Shown here: one piece after another, positions 1 to 7,769 of the stretch
Layout: every line of letters starts with the position of its first letter
Numbering within the stretch: the stretch's first letter is position 1
NCBI RefSeq assembly: GCF_003577475.1
Contig: NZ_QPEP01000001.1
Location: 1 to 64,000, forward strand
DNA length: 64,000 nucleotides
Source of the DNA: Salinibius halmophilus
GTDB lineage: Bacteria > Pseudomonadota > Gammaproteobacteria > Pseudomonadales > Natronospirillaceae
Direction: 5' to 3'
Made by a program: the position numbers and the translations under genes
The notes under the pieces: model-generated
Told to the model about the DNA's origin: nothing
The model's input: only the letters and a program-made list of their open reading frames with translations
Database searches by the model: none

Positions 1-1019
1 GCATTATGTTCCATCGGCGAGCCCAAACGGCTACGTTTTACCGCGGTTGGTTTCGCAAACCGGTAACAGTACCCTACAAGCAAGTAACCTATACAGCTGG
101 TATTGACCCCCGTGGTACAGGCGGTTGGCTGGTCATTCGCGCGCGAGTACCTGAAAATATCGCCTTTACAGGCTGGGTAAAGCTGTCTACAGCAATTAGC
201 GATCAGAAAGCAATGGCTGCCGGCGCAATCGATGTATTTATGGATTTAGACAATGACTTTGCTATGCCTGAGCGTATCAAGGAAAGCATAGAGTGGCACC
301 AAGAGACGAAAACTACGCTTTGGCGATATGTAAAAGACTGCACCTCGAAAAATAGGCTGGAAAACTACGAGAAGCCCGACAGCCTATATAAAAAAGTGTT
401 TTGCAATACTTTTGACCCCGTTTACAAAAAAGCAATGAACCCAGATACTATAAAGGTAGCTAGAGAAGAGTTTATAAAGAACTACAATCTTACAAAGGAG
501 CTTGAGGAATCGAGAGACCACCGACTAGCGTTTATGGCGCACAAAGAAGTCATTTCTCAGCACTTGGCTTCACTCTTAGATGGTACGGCACCAATTTTAT
601 CAAAAATAGAATTCGAAAAAATAGAGAAACAGTTTTTTAATGATATAGATACAGGACTAAGCGCACAGCTCAACCCATTTTACAAAAACATGCACACCGA
701 TTTACACAAAACAATAGTAAAAGAAGAATCAACAGACAAAAAATCTGAGTTACTATCTCTTTCGGGTAGGTTGTTTAAAATCCATAGCCCAGAAAGGATG
801 GATAAGCTCAGTTCTGAGTCTATAAAAAGTCTATTTGATATATTTAAGGAACTAAGCAAAGCACTGAAAAATGGGCTATTGAGTGAGATTTTTCTAACAA
901 AAGTCATTGAAAAACTGAAAGACTGCGATGACTATTCTAATGGGATACTAGAACACTATGACTGGGAAAAATTTGAGATGCGTGCAAGACTAATAGTATT
1001 TTCTGAGCAGGGTCATTAG
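1..1019 (+). CDS. Unrecognised protein, 5' end outside window (possible T6SS-associated effector or accessory)
   Basis: The frame is open to the first base of the window. The first ATG, at position 6, has no ribosome binding site and encodes mid-domain-looking sequence, so I read this as the 3' part of a longer gene ending with TAG at 1017-1019. The first ~100 residues are basic and aromatic (FHRRAQTATFYRGW, then VPYKQV), loosely like the soluble part of DUF6708-type T6SS-linked membrane proteins; that resemblance is from memory and weak. The remaining ~240 residues are Lys/Glu-rich, helical-looking and without a motif I know. Base composition turns clearly AT-rich after about base 300, unlike its neighbours. 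It converges on the T6SS operon. Function is unknown. Confidence 0.6.
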   Translation, partial: IMFHRRAQTATFYRGWFRKPVTVPYKQVTYTAGIDPRGTGGWLVIRARVPENIAFTGWVKLSTAISDQKAMAAGAIDVFMDLDNDFAMPERIKESIEWHQETKTTLWRYVKDCTSKNRLENYEKPDSLYKKVFCNTFDPVYKKAMNPDTIKVAREEFIKNYNLTKELEESRDHRLAFMAHKEVISQHLASLLDGTAPILSKIEFEKIEKQFFNDIDTGLSAQLNPFYKNMHTDLHKTIVKEESTDKKSELLSLSGRLFKIHSPERMDKLSSESIKSLFDIFKELSKALKNGLLSEIFLTKVIEKLKDCDDYSNGILEHYDWEKFEMRARLIVFSEQGH

Positions 1020-1056
1020 AGAAAGCACCATAATTGTCTCGAAATTTTTATAAAAA

Positions 1057-1091
1057 TGCTATGTGCTCAAAATTAATATAAGCACATAGCA
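1057..1091 (-). terminator. Rho-independent terminator ending the T6SS operon
   Basis: A perfect 11-bp stem (TGCTATGTGCT at 1057-1067, complement at 1081-1091) encloses a 13-nt AT-rich loop. Read on the minus strand it is followed by five T's (from 1056-1052). It lies 17 nt after the stop of the last T6SS-operon gene. There is no T-run on the plus side, so it serves mainly the minus-strand operon. Confidence 0.8.
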
Positions 1092-1107
1092 ATATATCGA
1101 GCATATC

Positions 1108-1533
1108 CTAGTTAATCTTCACTACCCGACCAGTCACTACATTATCCAGCTCAGCGCGGCTATAGAGTTCTTTACCTTGCAGAAAAATACGACCGTTTAG
1201 GTCGATGGTGATTTCGCCTTTTTGCGTTTGCAGGCTAATGGCGTTTACGCCATCAAGTTTGGCGATACCATTCTCGACTGTGAAGCTCTGAGCAGGTTTG
1301 TGCTGACTATCTACGATGTCGGTAACGATGCACTGCTCTCCATTGTGCATCACCAATACTTGGTCTTGCTCATGGAGATGCGCCACGCTGCGGCCGTGGC
1401 CGGTTACCTGGTGAGTTTTACCGTTGATATCTACAGAGACCGCGCAGCCGTTTTTGGTTTCAACAACGGTTGCGAGTGATTGGGCTAATGCAGTTTGATT
1501 AGCCGAGAGTTGTACGACATTTTGTTTTTGCAT
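1108..1533 (-). CDS. VgrG-linked small protein of unknown function
   Basis: This 141-residue protein is encoded by the last gene of the T6SS operon, 192 nt after vgrG. No signal peptide or membrane segment is visible. The middle (VSVDINGKTHQV, then DQVLVMHNGEQCIVTDIVDS) looks like a small beta-barrel/OB-like fold. The C-terminal third (LQTQKGEITIDLNGRIFLQGKE) resembles the short beta repeats of VgrG tails. By position it could be an adaptor or spike-tip accessory like the small proteins encoded next to vgrG elsewhere (DUF6484-type is one possibility, unconfirmed). No PAAR motif is visible. I do not recognise the family with certainty. Confidence 0.65.
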   Translation of the reverse strand: MQKQNVVQLSANQTALAQSLATVVETKNGCAVSVDINGKTHQVTGHGRSVAHLHEQDQVLVMHNGEQCIVTDIVDSQHKPAQSFTVENGIAKLDGVNAISLQTQKGEITIDLNGRIFLQGKELYSRAELDNVVTGRVVKIN

Positions 1534-1569
1534 GTGTTTGCCCTTTTATCCTCGAATGTGCCGAGGCTA

Positions 1570-1722
1570 GACTCCCGCCTACGCGGGAGTGACGATTCTT
1601 TGTTTCCCGAACCTGCGGTTCGTAAAACCTACGGGTATTATTCGTAGGTTGTACGGCGCAGCTGGGCAACGTTTTTAGCCCCGATCATTCTGAAGCTAGA
1701 CTCCCGCCTTCGCGGGAGTGAC
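1570..1722. repeat. Composite intergenic repeat, copy 1: two REP-like palindromes flanking a GTAGGTT repeat
   Basis: Two near-identical palindromes, ACTCCCGC-loop-GCGGGAGT followed by GAC, sit at 1571-1590 and 1700-1719. Between them, about 1586-1670 matches the reverse complement of 28417-28509 along most of its length, sharing blocks such as GCCGTACAACCTACG and CGTAGGTTTT. The element fills the vgrG to downstream-gene gap. The palindromes belong to the widespread REP-like CCCGC/GCGGG class. Confidence 0.85.
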
Positions 1723-1725
1723 AGT

Positions 1726-3765
1726 TTAGTTATTACCTATCGAGCCGGCTTTTAGGCTGATCTTGTCAGCGGTGATTTCTACGTTTGGTGCATTGATGGT
1801 GACATTACCACTGCTATCAATCTGAACAATGCCATCACCTTGCTGCAGGGTGATGTTGCCTGAGCCGGCACCCATTAGTGTGATGTTGCTGTTTGCTTGC
1901 ATTGTGATACCACCCTGCTCGACCAACAATTGATAGTCACCTTCATTTACCTGCACGTTCTGCCCGTTAGCAATTTCTGCCAGGTAGCTGCCGTTGACTG
2001 TTTGGGTAAAGTCGCCCTCGCGGGTTTGCCATGTTGTGAGCCCGGTTGCGGTCAGGGTCATATCGGCTTCTGAGGTAAAGCTCAGATTACCTTCGGTGGT
2101 TTGGTGTAAATAGTCACCGCGCACTTCTGCAGCATAGGTGGCCGACACGCTTACGTTCATCGAATCGCCAACATCTATGGTCATCGACTTACCTGCCTCG
2201 ACTACCATGTCACCTACCGTCGCTAGGGTAATGCTGTGGTTATCGGCGGCAGCGTCCATCACCAGTTTGTTCTTTTCTTGGTCGGTATTTAGGCGAATCA
2301 ACTCGGCATCTGGTGTGTCGTCGAATAAAAACTCGCTATTACCACGGGTGCGAATTAGGTTGTGGCGTGGGTTGGCGTTGCTAGTCACGCTTGGTGCTTG
2401 TTCATTGTTAAGCGCACCCAAAATAATTGGCCGATCTATGTCACCTTGCTCAAAGCTCACGGCTACTTCGGTGCCTTGCGCCAGCGGGAAGTGCATACCA
2501 TGATCGGCACCGTTAAACGGCTGCATTAAACGGGTAGCGCGGCTTGCACGGTCGTCACCCGAACCAGACTGGTCAAATGGGAAACGCACGCGGTATTGGC
2601 CGGTTTCATCCACTTCGTTGCTAATGGTGGCGCTAATCACGCCATACACTGGCTGGCGGCGCTGATACGGCGCGTGGAATGGCGTGCCGACTGGTACGCA
2701 CAACAGTTTGGTAGTGTGATCGCAGGTGCTGCCATTGCCCGAGGCTTTGCTGTCGACCGTTTCGCTGTCGCAGCGCAGAACATAGACTTCGCCCATTTCC
2801 GCTACGGCTTCAAAACCAAGCTGGCTGCTATCAGCTTGCACGCTGATAATGGCACCAGGGCGAACCGGTGGTGAGTTAGTCGTTAGCACGTAGTGCGTTT
2901 GCTTCCAGGCGTTCTCATGCGCTAGCTGTTTGGCAAACCGTTTGGCGTCTTCTTGATCCAGAATCTGGTGGCCATATTCGCTGCTTTGCGAGGTCGATAA
3001 CGTATCGGTATTGACTCGCTGGGCAAACAGGCTTTGGGTTGGCTGGGCATAGTCGTAGTCGTCTACCGACACATCACCATGTGCTAGCTCATTCACGCTT
3101 TGCACGTCGCGCACCACCAGGTGGTCACGGTCGAGCACGCCACTGTCGTTGTGGTGGTTCATGCCAGAACCAGGCTTATAATCAAATACCTGCTGTGGCG
3201 CAGCTTCGGCAAGCGTTGCCATATCGTTGATCAGCTCAACCACGGCGGCACCATCTTCACAGTAGCTCAACAAGCTAATGCCTTCGCGCGCGAGGATTCG
3301 GCGAACAAACTGACCATCCGACTCTTCAAACTGCACAGTCATTAGGCGCACAGGTGGTGTTTCGCAGTTCACTTTTACATTGGTAAACACTTCACCTAAA
3401 AATTCTTGCGCAATCGTCACCGCATCTTGCTCAACCCACACCTTATGGTGTTTTTGCTGATCAAGCTGCCACAGTGGCGAAACCATAGTAATTTGATAGC
3501 GGTGTACCTGCTCATCAAGCAAGCGCGCACTGGCGAGGCGCATACCAATCACAATGCCACCTAGCTGCATATCTGCTAGCGGCAAATCAAATACGGCATA
3601 CTGACCCAGTACTTCGTCAGCCGTTAAAGGAAAGTCGACGCTAATGGTGGCACGCACACGATAATCGTCGTGCATCGTCCAACCCGACAGCTGATAGTCG
3701 TCAACCTTCGCCAGCGCTCCCGCGAGCTCCAGCCCAATAAAATGTTGTTCAGTCATTAGCGTCAT
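1726..3765 (-). CDS. vgrG: T6SS spike protein VgrG (TssI)
   Basis: At 679 residues this is a standard-length VgrG. Its trimer forms the puncturing tip on the Hcp tube. The N-terminal gp27-like region covers roughly residues 1-365. The gp5-like OB fold is near 368-457 (PVYGVISATISNEVDETGQY, then GTEVAVSFEQGDIDRPIILG). The tail is made of short beta repeats (NITLMGAG, GNITLQQG) and ends without an added effector domain, so cargo would have to bind non-covalently. The start is the ATG at 3765 with GGAGG seven bases upstream. It follows clpV after a 246-nt gap containing a MITE-like repeat and precedes a small accessory gene. Confidence 0.97.
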   Translation of the reverse strand: MTLMTEQHFIGLELAGALAKVDDYQLSGWTMHDDYRVRATISVDFPLTADEVLGQYAVFDLPLADMQLGGIVIGMRLASARLLDEQVHRYQITMVSPLWQLDQQKHHKVWVEQDAVTIAQEFLGEVFTNVKVNCETPPVRLMTVQFEESDGQFVRRILAREGISLLSYCEDGAAVVELINDMATLAEAAPQQVFDYKPGSGMNHHNDSGVLDRDHLVVRDVQSVNELAHGDVSVDDYDYAQPTQSLFAQRVNTDTLSTSQSSEYGHQILDQEDAKRFAKQLAHENAWKQTHYVLTTNSPPVRPGAIISVQADSSQLGFEAVAEMGEVYVLRCDSETVDSKASGNGSTCDHTTKLLCVPVGTPFHAPYQRRQPVYGVISATISNEVDETGQYRVRFPFDQSGSGDDRASRATRLMQPFNGADHGMHFPLAQGTEVAVSFEQGDIDRPIILGALNNEQAPSVTSNANPRHNLIRTRGNSEFLFDDTPDAELIRLNTDQEKNKLVMDAAADNHSITLATVGDMVVEAGKSMTIDVGDSMNVSVSATYAAEVRGDYLHQTTEGNLSFTSEADMTLTATGLTTWQTREGDFTQTVNGSYLAEIANGQNVQVNEGDYQLLVEQGGITMQANSNITLMGAGSGNITLQQGDGIVQIDSSGNVTINAPNVEITADKISLKAGSIGNN

Positions 3766-3860
3766 CTTAAATCCTCCGTGATAGCGCCCTGCTTTTAGAG
3801 CAAGGCACGTTCAATTAAGCGGCATCAATGTGCCAGTTCCGGGGAAGGGGCAGCATATTA

Positions 3861-3985
3861 GCGAGGAGGAGGGGTGGTCGTTTTGAGACCGTCAACAGCC
3901 AGGGATGGCTGTTGTCGAGCCCTACAAGGACGTACTTGCGGGCGTGTCGAAAAAACGATTGCCCCTCCTCCGACGCGGAATCTAC
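3861..3985. repeat. MITE-like imperfect inverted repeat between clpV and vgrG
   Basis: The arms GGAGGAGGGGTGGTCGTTTT (3865-3884) and the reverse complement of 3952-3971 match at 17 of 20 positions. Inside is a perfect 9-bp hairpin, CAACAGCCA-ggga-TGGCTGTTG (3892-3913), then an imperfect palindrome around ACAAGGACGTACTTG. No open frame here looks real. It resembles a non-autonomous palindromic element inserted between two co-transcribed T6SS genes. Confidence 0.7.
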
Positions 3986-4011
3986 CTCGATCCCAGCGAA
4001 CTCGCCGCGGT

Positions 4012-6780
4012 TTATACCGTGGCAACTACTTCTGGTTCTGCCATGGCTGGTGCTTTGTCAGCGAATAGGCATTCAATTTCGCCATTGTCGTCCAGTTGCA
4101 GGCTTAGGATATCTGGCATGTCTTCTTCTACCATGAAGCCTAAAATGCTCTGGGCGATGTTTGGCATTAATGATTGCTCTATCACTGTGTTAACAAAGCG
4201 CGCGCCAGCGTCGTTCATTTGGCATTGGGCGACTAGCTTTTGCATGACTTCTGGCTGGCAACGCATTTCAATGCCATGCGTGTCGTGCAGTTTGACTGCC
4301 ACGCTATCTAGTTTAAGCGCCACAATTTGTTCTAGTGCTTCGCCGTCTAGCGCCATAAATGGCACGATCTGCATACGTGCTACCAAAGCAGGCGCAAAGT
4401 GGCGAAGAATGGCTTCTTTAACGGGTTCTACCAAGGCTTTCACCGTTGGTTTTTGCCATTCTTCTTCAGCCTCTTCATCAGAACCGTCTTCAGCAACTGT
4501 TTCAGTGCTGTCCGGAGCTGCTTCTTCACCGCTGTCTTTACCCTGTAGCGCATTCAAGTCGATGATTTCATCCTCTTGCTGCTCTTCTGGCGGCGTGCAT
4601 AGCTCGTCGATTTCGTGTGTACCTAGGTTCGAGGTCATCACGATGATGCAGTTTTTAAAGTCAATCTCGCGGCCTTCTCCGTCGCGCATAAAGCCCTTGT
4701 CGAACACCTGGTAGAACAGGTTCATCACATCTGGGTGGGCTTTTTCAACTTCGTCTAGTAGCACAACCGAGTATGGCTTTTGGCGCACGGCTTCGGTCAG
4801 AATACCGCCTTGACCATAACCCACATAACCTGGAGGCGAGCCTTTTAGCTGCGACGTGGTGTGCGACTCTTGGTATTCACTCATGTTAATGGTGATGAGC
4901 GAGCGCTCACTGCCAAATAGGTGCTTGGCCAATACGCGCGCCGTTTCAGTTTTACCCACACCACTTGGGCCAGCAAAGAAGAATACCCCTGTTGGGCCTT
5001 CCGATGCTTTTAAACCTGCCTTGGCAGAACGCAAAGCTTGGCCCAATAACGCATGTGCGCCGTCTTGGCCAACCACTTGCTCACCAATGGTGTGCTCAAG
5101 TGTGAGCAAGTTTTGAATTTCATCTTTCACCATTGAGCCGACTGGAATACCCGTCCAGTCGCCCACTACATCAGCAATTGCTAGCTGGTTAACTTCTGGC
5201 TGCACGTATGGGCGAGCTGTTTGCAGGTCAGCCAATTCGCCACGCAAGGTACGAGACGCCGAAGCATCACCGGCTTGAATTTCGGCAACTTTCGCTGCTT
5301 CGGCCTGCCATTGGTTATGTAGGCGCTCAATCGTCGCTTTGGTTTCGTCTAGTTCCGCTTTTAGTTTTTCCACTAACGCGGCTTCAATGTCTAGACCACG
5401 GGCTTTTTCTTCGCCTAGTAGCTGCAAACGCTTTTCAAGGTACGCCGTGCGCTCTTTGTGATGTTCAATTTCCTGTGGAATCAACGACTGCCCCATTGCT
5501 ACTCGCGCTGCGGCAGTATCTAGCAGGTCAATGGCTTTGTCAGGCAAGTAACGACCATTGATATAGCGGTCTGATAGGTAAACCGCTGACTCAATCGCGT
5601 CGTCGGTAATTTGCACGCCATGGTGCTTTTCATAGCGGCCTTTTAGGCCAGCTAGCATCAACATAGCTTGGTCTAGTGATGGCTCTTCTACCGTGACAGG
5701 CTGAAAGCGGCGCACAAGCGCTGGGTCACGCTCGAAGTATTGTTTGTATTCGCTAAATGTGGTCGCGGCAATGGTGCGCAACTCACCACGCGCCAGCGCT
5801 GGTTTTAGCAAGTTCGCCGCATCGCTCATGCCAGCTTCACCACCAGCACCAATGAGCGTGTGTGCTTCGTCGATGAATAGCATCACTTTGCCCGCTTGCG
5901 CCTGAACTTCTTCGATCACCGCTTTTAGGCGACGTTCAAACTCACCTTTAACACCAGCACCAGCTTGTAGCAAGCCCATGTCGAGCACACAAACGTTGAT
6001 GTCTTTGAGCATTTCAGGCACTTCACCAGCCGCTACTTTCTGGGCGAAACCTTCTACCACAGCGGTTTTACCCACACCGGCTTCACCAACCAAAATTGGG
6101 TTGTTTTTGCGGCGACGGCAAAGAATGTCAATTGCCATGCGGATTTCTTCGTGACGACCAGTAATTGGGTCCATGTCACCACCGCGAGCTTTTTCGGTTA
6201 AATTGGTGGTGAAACGCTCAAGCGCCGATTCACCTTCGCCACCATCTTGGCTTGCCGCAGAACCACCTACTGGTGCATTCAGGGCTTTGCCATAGCTTTT
6301 ACCTTCAGCTGCATCGGCAGCAATTTTGTCGAAATTGGCTTTCAGCGCTGTAAGATCAATTCGATCTAGCGGGCGGTATGCGTTACTGCTTGGGTCTTGC
6401 ATGTACTCGTTAAGTAGCGCAATCATAATGCCAGCCGAGGTAATTTCTTTATGGCCAAAGGCCAACTCACCTTGCACGTAGGCTTGTTCGAGCAGCTGGA
6501 ATAATTCAATCGAGATTTTTGGGCGGCCGTCGTTAGCAGCTGGGTAGCGGCTAATCTCGTCTAGCAGGTTGTGCCATAGCTGATCTTGGTCAACGTGGAA
6601 ATAGTCCAAGATGGCCTCAAAGTAGCCACGCTCACCATCTTCCATCAATTTTAAAATGAAGTGCTCGCGCCCAACCGAGCGGTGGGTGCGGCTGGTTGCA
6701 AAGCCAGCGGCGCCTTCAAGTGCCATGGCACATTGATGGTTTAAGCGGTCGACTAAAGCTCTAAGCGTCTGGTTATCCAT
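4012..6780 (-). CDS. clpV: T6SS sheath-disassembly AAA+ ATPase ClpV (TssH)
   Basis: This 922-residue Clp/Hsp100 ATPase recycles contracted TssB-TssC sheaths. It has a Clp N domain (about 1-150), a first Walker A GEAGVGKT near residue 235 with Walker B LFIDEAH, a coiled-coil middle domain near 430-500, and a second Walker A GPSGVGKT near 607 with VVLLDEVEKAHPDV. Odd feature: an acidic insertion of about 45-50 residues near 727-780 (EEQQEDEIIDL, then DEEAEEEW) within the second AAA module, where the family usually has a short loop; this explains the slightly large size. The start ATG at 6780 follows GGAAACGAT. It lies 20 nt after tssG. Confidence 0.97.
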   Translation of the reverse strand: MDNQTLRALVDRLNHQCAMALEGAAGFATSRTHRSVGREHFILKLMEDGERGYFEAILDYFHVDQDQLWHNLLDEISRYPAANDGRPKISIELFQLLEQAYVQGELAFGHKEITSAGIMIALLNEYMQDPSSNAYRPLDRIDLTALKANFDKIAADAAEGKSYGKALNAPVGGSAASQDGGEGESALERFTTNLTEKARGGDMDPITGRHEEIRMAIDILCRRRKNNPILVGEAGVGKTAVVEGFAQKVAAGEVPEMLKDINVCVLDMGLLQAGAGVKGEFERRLKAVIEEVQAQAGKVMLFIDEAHTLIGAGGEAGMSDAANLLKPALARGELRTIAATTFSEYKQYFERDPALVRRFQPVTVEEPSLDQAMLMLAGLKGRYEKHHGVQITDDAIESAVYLSDRYINGRYLPDKAIDLLDTAAARVAMGQSLIPQEIEHHKERTAYLEKRLQLLGEEKARGLDIEAALVEKLKAELDETKATIERLHNQWQAEAAKVAEIQAGDASASRTLRGELADLQTARPYVQPEVNQLAIADVVGDWTGIPVGSMVKDEIQNLLTLEHTIGEQVVGQDGAHALLGQALRSAKAGLKASEGPTGVFFFAGPSGVGKTETARVLAKHLFGSERSLITINMSEYQESHTTSQLKGSPPGYVGYGQGGILTEAVRQKPYSVVLLDEVEKAHPDVMNLFYQVFDKGFMRDGEGREIDFKNCIIVMTSNLGTHEIDELCTPPEEQQEDEIIDLNALQGKDSGEEAAPDSTETVAEDGSDEEAEEEWQKPTVKALVEPVKEAILRHFAPALVARMQIVPFMALDGEALEQIVALKLDSVAVKLHDTHGIEMRCQPEVMQKLVAQCQMNDAGARFVNTVIEQSLMPNIAQSILGFMVEEDMPDILSLQLDDNGEIECLFADKAPAMAEPEVVATV

Positions 6781-6800
6781 ATCGTTTCCTTGACCTTCTT

Positions 6801-7760
6801 CTAGGCCCCATACCTGCGGTTGTTTATTGTAATGGTCTCGTACCGGTCTGCGCCGATGTCCCCTAAAATTGTATTAAAGCCCAATGTATTGCCATGTTGC
6901 CCAAGCGTAAACTGACTGCTTGGGTCCATTTGCATGTCTATTTCTACATCGAAACTTACGCCAAATGGCAGATAGCTGCTAACAAACTGCGCCAGCATTT
7001 CACCCAACTCAGCGCCGGGTGCAAGGGCTTCGGCAATGTGCTGCGGCACGTCATCTAGAGTAATTTTTACGTGCCGGCCACGAATTAAAAACTGGTCGCC
7101 CAACAAGGCATTGTCGCCTAACGCTAGCCCAGTACCTAAGCCACAGTCACTATCAATCGCAACATAACTGACTTGATTGTTATCAACTGTGACGTTCAAC
7201 CCACCGAGCAAATTACTCACCATACCCGCCAGTGAATCAACGGAGCGGTTAGCATGTAAGTACTGGCCGGCAAAGTCGGTTACCGAAGGATTACCACCGG
7301 CAATGGCCGATAGCATTTCTTGGTAAAGCGCTTCTCCTTGGCTGCCAACTAACTCACGCTGGCGCCAGGTTTCATGTAACAACCAGTAACTATGATTGTT
7401 AAAAATATCGAGGAACTTTTGCACACGCTGACCAGGCTCACGCTGCTCGGTCACGGTTTCTAAGAAGTAATGTGGCAGGGGCGCATCAACGCCATAAAAG
7501 CCCATAAAGTTGAGCTTGAGTGTCCACACTTCTATTAATTGATCGAGTGCTTCAGTTTGCTGAGCCGTTAGGCTGCGCACGTCCGAAGCTGGGAAAGCTA
7601 GGCCATCATGTGGCAATAAGCGCAAGCGTTGCTTGGCAACACTTAGGTCGCCGTCGGCAATTAACTCAATGAGCGCTTCCATCATGCTATGAAAATGGAA
7701 GTGTGTGGCGTTGTAAGTTAGTTGAGTTAAATGCCCGCGGGCAACTTGGCTCTTGCTCAT
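6801..7760 (-). CDS. tssG: T6SS baseplate protein TssG
   Basis: This 319-residue protein is a T6SS baseplate wedge component that binds TssF and TssE. The N-terminal half carries the family pattern around FHFHSMMEALIEL and, about 80 residues in, the FMGFYGVDAPLPHYFLE block typical of TssG (consensus GLxGxxGPLPxxY). The end FNTILGDIGADRYETITI also fits the family. It starts 9 nt after the tssF stop, so the two are probably co-translated. Confidence 0.95.
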   Translation of the reverse strand: MSKSQVARGHLTQLTYNATHFHFHSMMEALIELIADGDLSVAKQRLRLLPHDGLAFPASDVRSLTAQQTEALDQLIEVWTLKLNFMGFYGVDAPLPHYFLETVTEQREPGQRVQKFLDIFNNHSYWLLHETWRQRELVGSQGEALYQEMLSAIAGGNPSVTDFAGQYLHANRSVDSLAGMVSNLLGGLNVTVDNNQVSYVAIDSDCGLGTGLALGDNALLGDQFLIRGRHVKITLDDVPQHIAEALAPGAELGEMLAQFVSSYLPFGVSFDVEIDMQMDPSSQFTLGQHGNTLGFNTILGDIGADRYETITINNRRYGA

Positions 7761-7769
7761 GTTGCCCCC

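Noticed and set aside
1222-1479. Plus-strand frame opposite the VgrG-linked gene
   Set aside because: Antisense shadow with no ribosome site; the minus frame continues the operon and ends at a terminator.
3905-4714. A plus-strand open frame of about 269 codons opposite clpV
   Set aside because: It is antisense to a fully supported clpV, Ser/Ala-rich shadow composition, no ribosome site and no recognisable domain.
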